From DAOVDI01 sp965373045 (lineage in GTDB: Bacteria; Acidobacteriota; Aminicenantia; Aminicenantales; Aminicenantaceae), in NCBI GenBank assembly GCA_965373045.1, contig CBDVEQ010000131.1, forward strand, positions 1 to 7,564: a stretch of 7,564 nucleotides of DNA, in the 5' to 3' direction. Numbering within the stretch: the stretch's first letter is position 1; each line of letters starts with the position of its first letter. Positions 1-5,149 of the stretch are shown here, piece after piece. The translations under genes were made by a program, and so were the position numbers. Below the pieces are notes generated by a model. That model did not search any database, was not told where the DNA came from, and was given only the letters and a program-made list of their open reading frames with translations.

Positions 1-102
1 GTTATGACGGGTTTGCGGTGGATAACCACAGCTTCACCCGCCATGCCTTGCATCTATACCAATCTCGACCCGTGAATAATCCAGGTTAGAAGCCAATTCA
101 AA
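1..102. other. Non-coding left edge after ptsI, possible repeat or element end
   Basis: This stretch lies downstream of the ptsI stop codon and holds no convincing gene. By hand count positions 1-89 are about half G+C, higher than the genes beside them. Short inverted repeats are visible: a 4-bp stem hairpin GTGG-ATAA-CCAC at 18-29, arms ACGGGT (7-12) and ACCCGT (68-73), and GCGG (15-18) with CCGC (38-41). The nesting of these arms suggests a folded or mobile repeat, such as a miniature element or the end of an insertion sequence, but no transposase or matching terminal repeat lies inside the window. A minus-strand frame opening at ATG 53 runs only 17 codons to the window edge and resembles no protein I know. 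The assignment as a repeat is inference. Confidence 0.3.
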
Positions 103-113
103 TCAGTTGGCTT
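90..113 (-). repeat. Inverted repeat across the ptsI stop codon
   Basis: A perfect 7-bp inverted repeat, AAGCCAA (90-96) and TTGGCTT (107-113) with a 10-nt loop, spans the ptsI TGA (105-103). As RNA it would form a modest hairpin at the end of the operon. On the transcribed strand it is followed by CTAACCTGG and not by a U-run, so it does not look like a standard rho-independent terminator. It could be a weak terminator, a 3'-end stabilising hairpin or chance. Confidence 0.3.
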
Positions 114-1866
114 GCTTCATAAGAAACGCCTGAGGATACATGTGGATAATTTTTTCTATAATGTATTCCTCGATCTCCTGAGCAGTTCGTAAACTCATCG
201 CTTTCTGAACGATTTTTCTGACATTCTTATATTCGACTGACCGCAAAGTCTTCTTTATCTTGGGAATAAAGATCGGATTCATACTGAATATTTTCAATCC
301 AAATCCAAGCATAACAAGCGCAGAAAGCGGATCTGCTGCCATTTCTCCACATACAGTCACTTCTGTCCCATTTTTTATGGAGGTCTCAATGACATATTTC
401 AGAATCCGCAGTATAGAAGGATGAAGTGGTTTATAAAGATAGGAAACAAGCTCATTGGCTCTGTCAACGGCCAGATAATACTGAATGAGATCATTCGTAC
501 CGATGCTTAAAAAATCAACCTCCTTGACCAACAGATCCGTGATCGCTGCTGCTGCAGGCACTTCGATCATAGCCCCAAGGGGGATATTTTCATTGAATTT
601 GATATTTTCACTCCGAAGTTCGCTTTTCACATCTTCGAGAAGGCTTTTTGTCTCAACAATCTCTTCGATCTCCGTGATCATGGGGATGAGAACCCTAACA
701 TTTTTATGGACACTCGCTTTTAAAATCGCTCGAAGCTGTACCCGAAAGATATTTTGATCTCTCAGTGAGAACCGTACGGCACGGAGCCCCAGTGCCGGGT
801 TTGGCTCTTTCTCCATATTCATCTGAGACATATATTTTTCCCCCCCAAGATCCATGGTTCGGATAATAACAGGAGAAGGAAAAGCATTTTCGGCTATCCG
901 AGAGTAAATCTCAAAATGATCCTCTTCCGAGGGTAAGGACGGTTTTTGGAGATAGAGAAACTCAGATCTGAAAAGACCTATTCCCTCTGCACCAAGGGAC
1001 ATCGCATGTTTCACCTCCTCCGGAAGTTCGATATTGGCCATCGGTTTAAAATCTATTCCATCCAGAGTCCGGGAACTTAACTTGGCTGTCTTTCGCAGTT
1101 CTTTCCGATAATCATCATACTTTTTTTTCTTGCCCTCAAATTCTTTTCTGATCGCAGAGGGAGGATTGATAATAACTTCCCCAACAGTACCATCGACAAT
1201 AATGAAATCCCCATTTTTTACTCTTCTGGTAATATCCCGCAATCCGACAACAGCCGGAATATTCAAAGACCGGGCAAGGATGGCTGTGTGCGATGTCTGG
1301 CCTCCTATATCCAGGGCGACAGCAAGAATATCGCCTCTGCTGAGAGACGTGGCAGCCTCAGATGGGAGAAGATCATGAGCAACAAGTATATTATCCCTTT
1401 TGGTCTCCTTTAGCTTTTCCTCTGTCGGATCCAGATTCCGGTATACCCTGGACAGAACATCTGAAACATCCGATTGTCTCTCTCTAAGATATTCGTCAGC
1501 AATGGATTCAAATATCTTGCGGTATTTATCATGAATTCGGGAAATGGCCCATTCCGCCCGGACCTTTTCTTCCTTGATGATCCGCTCGACTCCCGAAATC
1601 ATTGACTTATCCTTAAGAATAATAAGGTGCGCTTCAAAAATGAAAGAATGCTCCTCCCCGATCGTAACTTTAATCTCGTCTTTGATCTGAACAAGTTGTT
1701 CCTGGGTTCGCAAAACAGCTTTTTCGAAACGTTCCATCTCTTCTGCCACCTGAGAGGCGGAAATACTTTCCTTTCTTCTCGTAAAGATCATTCTTTCCGT
1801 GAGATAGACTTCTCCCAGGGAAACACCAGGAGAAACGCCAATCCCTCTAAGTTTGATATGATCCAT
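103..1866 (-). CDS. ptsI: PTS Enzyme I (phosphoenolpyruvate-protein phosphotransferase)
   Basis: Cytoplasmic enzyme that takes the phosphoryl group from PEP onto a histidine and passes it to HPr, the first step of the phosphotransferase relay. The 587-residue protein is close to the usual ~575. In order it has the N-terminal HPr-binding and phosphohistidine domain with active His about 193 in GGQTSHTAILAR, then the C-terminal PEP-binding barrel with GIGLFRSEF near 295, IRTMDLGGEK near 335-344, the signature LSIGTNDLIQYYLAVDR near 453-469 and the catalytic Cys in VCGEMAAD near 506. There is no N-terminal GAF domain, so this is classical PtsI and not the nitrogen-PTS form PtsP. A TTG start at 1890 is possible but lies inside ptsH. 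The ATG at 1866, 7 nt after the ptsH stop and preceded by a purine-rich ribosome site, is preferred. It is the last gene of the run. Confidence 0.96.
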   Translation of the reverse strand: MDHIKLRGIGVSPGVSLGEVYLTERMIFTRRKESISASQVAEEMERFEKAVLRTQEQLVQIKDEIKVTIGEEHSFIFEAHLIILKDKSMISGVERIIKEEKVRAEWAISRIHDKYRKIFESIADEYLRERQSDVSDVLSRVYRNLDPTEEKLKETKRDNILVAHDLLPSEAATSLSRGDILAVALDIGGQTSHTAILARSLNIPAVVGLRDITRRVKNGDFIIVDGTVGEVIINPPSAIRKEFEGKKKKYDDYRKELRKTAKLSSRTLDGIDFKPMANIELPEEVKHAMSLGAEGIGLFRSEFLYLQKPSLPSEEDHFEIYSRIAENAFPSPVIIRTMDLGGEKYMSQMNMEKEPNPALGLRAVRFSLRDQNIFRVQLRAILKASVHKNVRVLIPMITEIEEIVETKSLLEDVKSELRSENIKFNENIPLGAMIEVPAAAAITDLLVKEVDFLSIGTNDLIQYYLAVDRANELVSYLYKPLHPSILRILKYVIETSIKNGTEVTVCGEMAADPLSALVMLGFGLKIFSMNPIFIPKIKKTLRSVEYKNVRKIVQKAMSLRTAQEIEEYIIEKIIHMYPQAFLMKQAN

Positions 1867-1873
1867 TACAAAT

Positions 1874-2143
1874 CTACTCTTCTTCTCCAAATTTATTATT
1901 GATCAACGCGAACAGCTCCTTTATAGAGCTATCCTCGTCAGGCCCCGAAATTTTTAATACAATTTCAGACCCCATGGTGGCTGCCAGTGTAAGTATGCCA
2001 AGAATGCTTTTCCCATCAATCTCATTACCGTCTTTAACGATTATGACCGATGACTGAAATCGGTTGGCCAGATTAACGAACTTGACAGCTGCTCTTGCAT
2101 GGAGTCCCAGCTTATTCTTAATCCTTACAGCTTGTTCGATCAT
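1874..2143 (-). CDS. ptsH: Phosphocarrier protein HPr
   Basis: Small cytoplasmic phosphocarrier (89 residues, the usual size) that accepts a phosphoryl group from Enzyme I and passes it to EIIA proteins. The active-site motif KLGLHARAA places the phosphorylated histidine at position 15. The second regulatory site is also present: Ser46 in DGKSILGILTLAA, the target of HPr kinase/phosphorylase in species that have HprK. Both residues sit at the family's standard numbers. The gene starts with ATG at 2143, 18 nt after the EIIA-Man stop, with only a weak ribosome site (CACCAA just before the ATG). Only 7 nt separate its stop from ptsI. Keeping Ser46 with hprK in the same cluster fits a regulatory role. 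HPr could serve both EIIA-Man and PtsN encoded nearby. Confidence 0.97.
   Translation of the reverse strand: MIEQAVRIKNKLGLHARAAVKFVNLANRFQSSVIIVKDGNEIDGKSILGILTLAATMGSEIVLKISGPDEDSSIKELFALINNKFGEEE
1877..1888 (-). promoter_or_regulatory. Ribosome binding site for ptsI
   Basis: The minus strand reads GGAGAAGAAGAG here, ending about 10 nt before the ATG at 1866 and lying inside the last codons of ptsH. It supports the ATG start over the upstream TTG at 1890 and suggests coupled translation of HPr and Enzyme I. Confidence 0.6.
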
Positions 2144-2161
2144 TTGGTGAAAAAATCCGTT

Positions 2162-2563
2162 TTATTTTGTGTTTAAAAGGGCGCTGGCAAGATGAATGTT
2201 TTTTTTGCCTTGTTCGACAACTTTTTTGGCGACTTCTTTAAGATTATGGCCCCTTTGAAGAGACACAAATTTAATCAGCATTGGCAAGTTGACACCTGTA
2301 ATGATCTCCACATGATCATCTTTTAAAAAACTCAAACTCAAATTTGAAGGTGTTCCGCCAAACATATCTGTAAAGATAACAACACCATTTTTTTGTTCCA
2401 CCCTTTTCAGGACCTTATTGATCCGTTTTTTTGATTCTTCCACATCATCATACCATCCAATGGAAACAGCATCCATATTTACAACTTCGCCTAGAATGAT
2501 GTTTAATGCATTCAGAAGTTCCTCGGCTAATTTACCATGGGAAACGATGATTCCGCCGATCAT
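2162..2563 (-). CDS. Stand-alone PTS EIIA component, mannose family
   Basis: A 133-residue single-domain EIIA of the mannose/fructose/sorbose family, about the size of the IIA domain alone. The phosphorylatable histidine is His9 in GIIVSHGKLAEELL, matching His10 of the E. coli EIIA-Man domain. The conserved TDMFGGTPSN motif near 65-74 carries the active-site Asp66, and the segment ITGVNLPML follows near 88-96. No IIB, IIC or IID partner is fused to it or encoded in the window, so it is probably a regulatory phosphoryl acceptor from HPr and not part of a sugar permease here. Partners elsewhere in the genome cannot be excluded. The ATG at 2563 has a good AGGA ribosome site 7 nt upstream. It is the first gene after the largest gap of the cluster and may begin a sub-operon with ptsH and ptsI. 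Confidence 0.93.
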   Translation of the reverse strand: MIGGIIVSHGKLAEELLNALNIILGEVVNMDAVSIGWYDDVEESKKRINKVLKRVEQKNGVVIFTDMFGGTPSNLSLSFLKDDHVEIITGVNLPMLIKFVSLQRGHNLKEVAKKVVEQGKKNIHLASALLNTK

Positions 2564-2570
2564 TTTTTAT

Positions 2571-2574
2571 TCCT
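2571..2574 (-). promoter_or_regulatory. Ribosome binding site for the EIIA-Man gene
   Basis: AGGA on the minus strand, separated from the ATG at 2563 by 7 A/T bases. It is one of the clearest Shine-Dalgarno sites in the window and fixes the start of this gene. Confidence 0.6.
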
Positions 2575-2626
2575 GTTTGTCCCTTAGAAATTAAATTTAT
2601 AATCTATCCTTGGTTGCCTCAGGGCT

Positions 2627-2655
2627 ATTTTACCACCAAAAAAACAGAAATTTAA
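2627..2655 (-). promoter_or_regulatory. Weak candidate promoter in the rapZ to EIIA-Man gap
   Basis: The 111-nt gap 2564-2674 is the longest in the cluster and is A/T-rich. On the minus strand it has TAAAAT (2632-2627) preceded by TGG, an extended -10 pattern, and a poor -35-like TTAAAT (2655-2650) 17 bp upstream, with a T7 run between them. This could start a transcript for the EIIA-Man, ptsH and ptsI genes. The -35 match is weak and A/T-rich DNA yields such matches by chance. No -24/-12 sigma-54 motif was seen. Confidence 0.22.
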
Positions 2656-2674
2656 GCAAATTATCTTGTTAATC

Positions 2675-3532
2675 TTACTTTTGAATGTCTCTATGATAAA
2701 CCGTCGTCTTATAATCATTTGCCTTGAGGTGGCGATTGACCTCATCGGCTATGACAACAGACCTGTGCTTGCCCCCTGTACAACCCATGGAAATTGTGAG
2801 ATGCCCCTTTCCTTCATTGGCAAAACGCGGCATCATCTTATCCAGAAAATGAAACAGCTCTTTCAAAAAGGAGTGAGTTTCATCAAATTTAAATATATAG
2901 TTAATTACACTTTTCGTTTTCCCCGTCTTTTCTCTCAATCGATCAATGTAAAAAGGATTGGGAAGACATCGCATATCAAAGACAAGGTCGGAATCAAGAG
3001 GAAGTCCGTATTTATATCCGAAACTGAGAATCACAACCTTCATCACCTTGCCTTTTCCTCGCAAAAACCGTCTCGTTAAAAATCCTTTGAGCTGGGAAAT
3101 ACCCATTGAAGAAGTATCAATTACTTCATCTGCTATTTCCCGGATCTCTGCAAGGCTTTTCCGCTCTTCTGCAATAACTTCAGCAATGGATTTCCTGGGA
3201 GATAAAGGATGGGGCCGCCTGCTTTCGCTGTACCTCTTGATCAGAGTGGTATCCGAGGCATCCAAAAAAACCAATGTGGGATCTATCTTTTTTTGAACAG
3301 CTTTTAAAACTTCAGGGAATTTCTTCGTAAATCCTTTCTCCCGAATATCAACAACAAGTGCAATTTTTTCTATTTCGACTTCTTTTCGCGTCCAGAAATC
3401 CACGAGTATAGGGATCAGTTTCACCGGCAGATTGTCAATACAATAATACCCGATATCTTCAAGGAACCGACTGACACATGTTTTCCCGGAGCCGGACAAT
3501 CCGGTGATTAAGACAAACCTGTCTTCCTTCAT
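2675..3532 (-). CDS. rapZ: RapZ family nucleotide-binding protein (YvcJ/YhbJ)
   Basis: Cytoplasmic P-loop protein of the RapZ family. In E. coli RapZ is an RNA-binding adaptor that directs RNase E to the small RNA GlmZ and so controls glucosamine-6-phosphate synthase; in Firmicutes the homologue YvcJ hydrolyses GTP. The 285-residue protein matches the usual ~284. It has the Walker A motif GLSGSGKT near 11-18, a Walker-B-like LVVDIRE near 59-65, FLDASD near 89-94, the SFGYKYGLP motif opening the C-terminal domain near 170-178, and GCTGGKHRSV near 250-259. A GTG at 3535 directly precedes the chosen ATG at 3532; either could be used, as the AGGAAGGG site is 12-15 nt away. It ends in HRDIQK and lacks the further Arg-Lys found at the E. 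coli C-terminus. The RNA target in this organism is unknown. It lies 39 nt after hprK. Confidence 0.94.
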   Translation of the reverse strand: MKEDRFVLITGLSGSGKTCVSRFLEDIGYYCIDNLPVKLIPILVDFWTRKEVEIEKIALVVDIREKGFTKKFPEVLKAVQKKIDPTLVFLDASDTTLIKRYSESRRPHPLSPRKSIAEVIAEERKSLAEIREIADEVIDTSSMGISQLKGFLTRRFLRGKGKVMKVVILSFGYKYGLPLDSDLVFDMRCLPNPFYIDRLREKTGKTKSVINYIFKFDETHSFLKELFHFLDKMMPRFANEGKGHLTISMGCTGGKHRSVVIADEVNRHLKANDYKTTVYHRDIQK

Positions 3533-3554
3533 CACTTCAATATTTCACCCTTCC

Positions 3555-3568
3555 TGCCAGTCCTGGCA
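3555..3568. repeat. Perfect 6+6 bp palindrome in the hprK-rapZ gap
   Basis: TGCCAG (3555-3560) and CTGGCA (3563-3568) are perfect inverted arms around 2 nt, filling much of the short gap between the hprK stop and the rapZ start. On the transcribed strand the right arm runs straight into the AGGAAGGG ribosome site of rapZ. A tight RNA hairpin here could tune rapZ translation or mark an RNA-processing site; as DNA it could be an operator half-site pair. The sequence shows only the symmetry; the function is inferred. Confidence 0.45.
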
Positions 3569-3571
3569 TCT

Positions 3572-4129
3572 TTACTTTAAAACCCTGTCAATTTTGTTTG
3601 CGATCTCCAAAGGCGCATGATATCCTTTTTTCTTCAATAAATGCACTTTGCAGGCCACCTCGATCAGAGTTGCCATATTCCGCCCGGGAGCAACAGGAAT
3701 GCTGATCAGGGGAATTTCTTCATCAAGAAGGAGGTGTTTCCCATAATTTGTCAATCCCAACCGATCATAATCCTTTCCTTTTTCCCATTTCTTTAATTCA
3801 ACAACAAGATTAACAGCCATCTTTTGCAGGATAAGGATCTTCCCATAAATCTCCCTGACATTGATGATTCCCAGCCCCCGGATCTCCATATAGTCCTTGC
3901 TTAGATCCGGAGCAGCCCCGGAGATCTTTCCTTTGGAATCTTTTGTGATGACAGTGACATCGTCAGAGACAAATTTGTGTCCCCGGGATACGAGCTCCAG
4001 TGCTGTCTCGCTCTTTCCGATTCCACTGTCTCCAATGATCAGAATGCCCAGTCCGAAAATTCGAAGCAGCCCCCCGGAAACGATCTGCTGGGAATCCTTC
4101 TGTGTACAGCCTTTCTTCTGATCACTCAT
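3572..4129 (-). CDS. hprK: Short HPr kinase/phosphorylase (C-terminal domain only)
   Basis: HprK phosphorylates HPr on Ser46 and removes the phosphate, reading the energy state of the cell. This 185-residue protein has the whole catalytic domain but not the ~130-residue N-terminal domain of the classical ~310-residue enzyme. Visible motifs are the P-loop GDSGIGKSE near 33-41, the Asp pair at 56-57 in VSDDV, the signature EIRGLGIINV near 82-91, and the loop PVAPGRNMA near 145-153 followed by the C-terminal helix. Set against Lactobacillus casei HprK recalled from memory, Lys161 and Asp178/Asp179 are kept, but the position of active-site His140 is Ser18. The ATG at 4129 overlaps ptsN by 8 nt and has a GAGGAAG ribosome site. 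An upstream start at 4174 would add 15 residues inside ptsN and is unlikely. Upstream DNA encodes intact PtsN, so a frameshift artefact is not the cause of the short length. Confidence 0.92.
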   Translation of the reverse strand: MSDQKKGCTQKDSQQIVSGGLLRIFGLGILIIGDSGIGKSETALELVSRGHKFVSDDVTVITKDSKGKISGAAPDLSKDYMEIRGLGIINVREIYGKILILQKMAVNLVVELKKWEKGKDYDRLGLTNYGKHLLLDEEIPLISIPVAPGRNMATLIEVACKVHLLKKKGYHAPLEIANKIDRVLK

Positions 4130-4592
4130 CAAGTTTATCTTCTTCCTCGCGGATAACATCAAGTATCGCACCAATGTTATCCGCTTCGAGAATCTTTTTT
4201 TTCAGCGCTTTTCCCTTACGGACAAGATGGGCAATCGCTGCCAGAATTTGAAGATTAATGCTGGGATTATCCGGAGAAGACACCACAAGAAAAAAGATAT
4301 GAGAAGGTTTTTTATCTATAGCATGAAAATTGACACCCTGTTTTGATAGAGCCAGTGCAACAATTGGGCTTTTTATCCCTTTTATCTTGCAGTGGGGAAT
4401 TGCCACTCCTTCTCCAATGGCGGTGCTCCCAAGATTTTCCCGTTGCAGAAGCTTTTCAAACAGATCCTTTTCTTTTGAGATTCTGTTCCGTTTCTTTACA
4501 AAAGCCACCATCTCTTTGAGAATAGGGTCTCTATCCTTTGATTTCAAGTCCAGTAAGATCATATCATGCATCAGTAAACTATGTATTTTCAA
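4122..4592 (-). CDS. ptsN: PTS EIIA-Ntr nitrogen regulatory protein
   Basis: A 156-residue cytoplasmic EIIA of the fructose/Ntr type, full length for PtsN. The phosphorylated histidine is His67 in GVAIPHCK, following STAIGEG, as in the family. PtsN takes phosphate from an HPr-type carrier and acts as a regulator in known bacteria, for instance on potassium transport and nitrogen- or carbon-linked functions; its target here is unknown. The only HPr and Enzyme I in view are the classical pair in this cluster. The start is TTG at 4592: the resulting N-terminus MKIHSLL..MILLDLKSKD lines up with the usual PtsN start, whereas the ATGs at 4571 and 4562 would cut the first helix. It lies 35 nt after hpf and overlaps hprK by 8 nt. 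Linkage to rpoN is common in Proteobacteria. Confidence 0.94.
   Translation of the reverse strand: MKIHSLLMHDMILLDLKSKDRDPILKEMVAFVKKRNRISKEKDLFEKLLQRENLGSTAIGEGVAIPHCKIKGIKSPIVALALSKQGVNFHAIDKKPSHIFFLVVSSPDNPSINLQILAAIAHLVRKGKALKKKILEADNIGAILDVIREEEDKLDE
4142..4148 (-). promoter_or_regulatory. Ribosome binding site for hprK
   Basis: GAGGAAG on the minus strand inside the end of ptsN, about 12 nt before the ATG at 4129; the A/G-rich run continues closer to the start. It supports the short hprK start that overlaps the ptsN stop, and implies translational coupling. Confidence 0.5.
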
Positions 4593-4627
4593 TTTAATTT
4601 CTCACTCTAGGAACATAGACGTAAAGT

Positions 4628-5149
4628 TCAATCCGGCTCGATCAATCCATAATGCCCGTCCGCTCTGCGATAAATAACCGCCCACTTTTCCGAATCGAAC
4701 ATTCTAAAGACAACAACTTCTCTCTTGTCGGATTCAAGTTGAAGTATTGCTCCCTCTACAGTCGTTGGTTTTAACGTATAATGACGGCTCCGGATAACTC
4801 TTTTTTCCGTTTCTTTCTCATCAAAAGTTTCATAAATGTGCGGCATCCTCGCTTTTTGCCGCTTTCTCTCTCTGAATTTAGCTTTTTCTTTATTTATTCT
4901 CCTTGCAAGGTGATCGAATGCAGCATCCAGTGAGCTGTGCATATTTCCGGTCTCTTCAATGGTGTTTAATGTCGCTCTTCTGGTCTTGACATGGATCTCT
5001 GCAATATTCCTGTATTTTTCAACAGATAATATAATATCCGCTTCAATCTCATAGCCCAGTTTTTTCTCGATAGCTTTGAGCCTTTTTTCACAATATTTTT
5101 CAATATCAGGTGTTACTTGAGTTTGCCTTGCTGTGAAATTAATATTCAT
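4628..5149 (-). CDS. hpf: Ribosome hibernation promoting factor, long form
   Basis: Cytoplasmic factor that binds the 30S decoding region and, in its long form, pairs 70S ribosomes into inactive 100S dimers during slow growth. The 173-residue protein has the N-terminal S30AE/YfiA domain (about 1-97, beginning MNINFTARQTQVTP), a charged basic linker (about 90-116, rich in Lys/Arg) and the C-terminal dimerisation domain (about 118-172) with LKPTTVEGAILQ and the typical end YRRADGHYGLIEP. The short enterobacterial HPF and YfiA lack this second domain. A TTG at 5167 would add six residues, but the ATG at 5149 overlaps the rpoN stop as ATGA and has GGAG 8 nt upstream. The tight link to rpoN is common in Proteobacteria and suggests co-production with sigma-54. 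Confidence 0.95.
   Translation of the reverse strand: MNINFTARQTQVTPDIEKYCEKRLKAIEKKLGYEIEADIILSVEKYRNIAEIHVKTRRATLNTIEETGNMHSSLDAAFDHLARRINKEKAKFRERKRQKARMPHIYETFDEKETEKRVIRSRHYTLKPTTVEGAILQLESDKREVVVFRMFDSEKWAVIYRRADGHYGLIEPD

Noticed and set aside
3..53. A minus-strand open frame from ATG at 53 running off the left edge (17 codons).
   Set aside because: Too short to judge, no recognisable protein family, a weak ribosome site and location within repeat-like DNA. It does not resemble the start of SmpB or another gene I would expect after ptsI.
2600..2662. Possible rho-independent terminator after rapZ, from the A/T inverted repeat AATTT-4 nt-AAATT (2649-2662) followed on the transcribed strand by a T7 run.
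   Set aside because: The stem is only 5 bp and entirely A/T, too weak for an intrinsic terminator; the T-run is also separated from the stem.
2666..3296. Plus-strand open frames of 112 and 137 codons opposite rapZ.
   Set aside because: They lie antisense to a well-supported conserved gene, have no family resemblance and no plausible ribosome site; they are shadow frames. The same holds for the other plus-strand frames in the window.
4130..4174. Longer hprK start adding 15 residues.
   Set aside because: The extension lies wholly inside ptsN in another frame, has no support from the family and is not needed, as the ATG at 4129 has its own ribosome site.
4593..4627. Searched the intergenic gaps for sigma-54 -24/-12 sites that would suggest rpoN autoregulation.
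   Set aside because: No TGGCAC-type -24 element with a correctly spaced TTGC -12 was found by eye in this or the other gaps.
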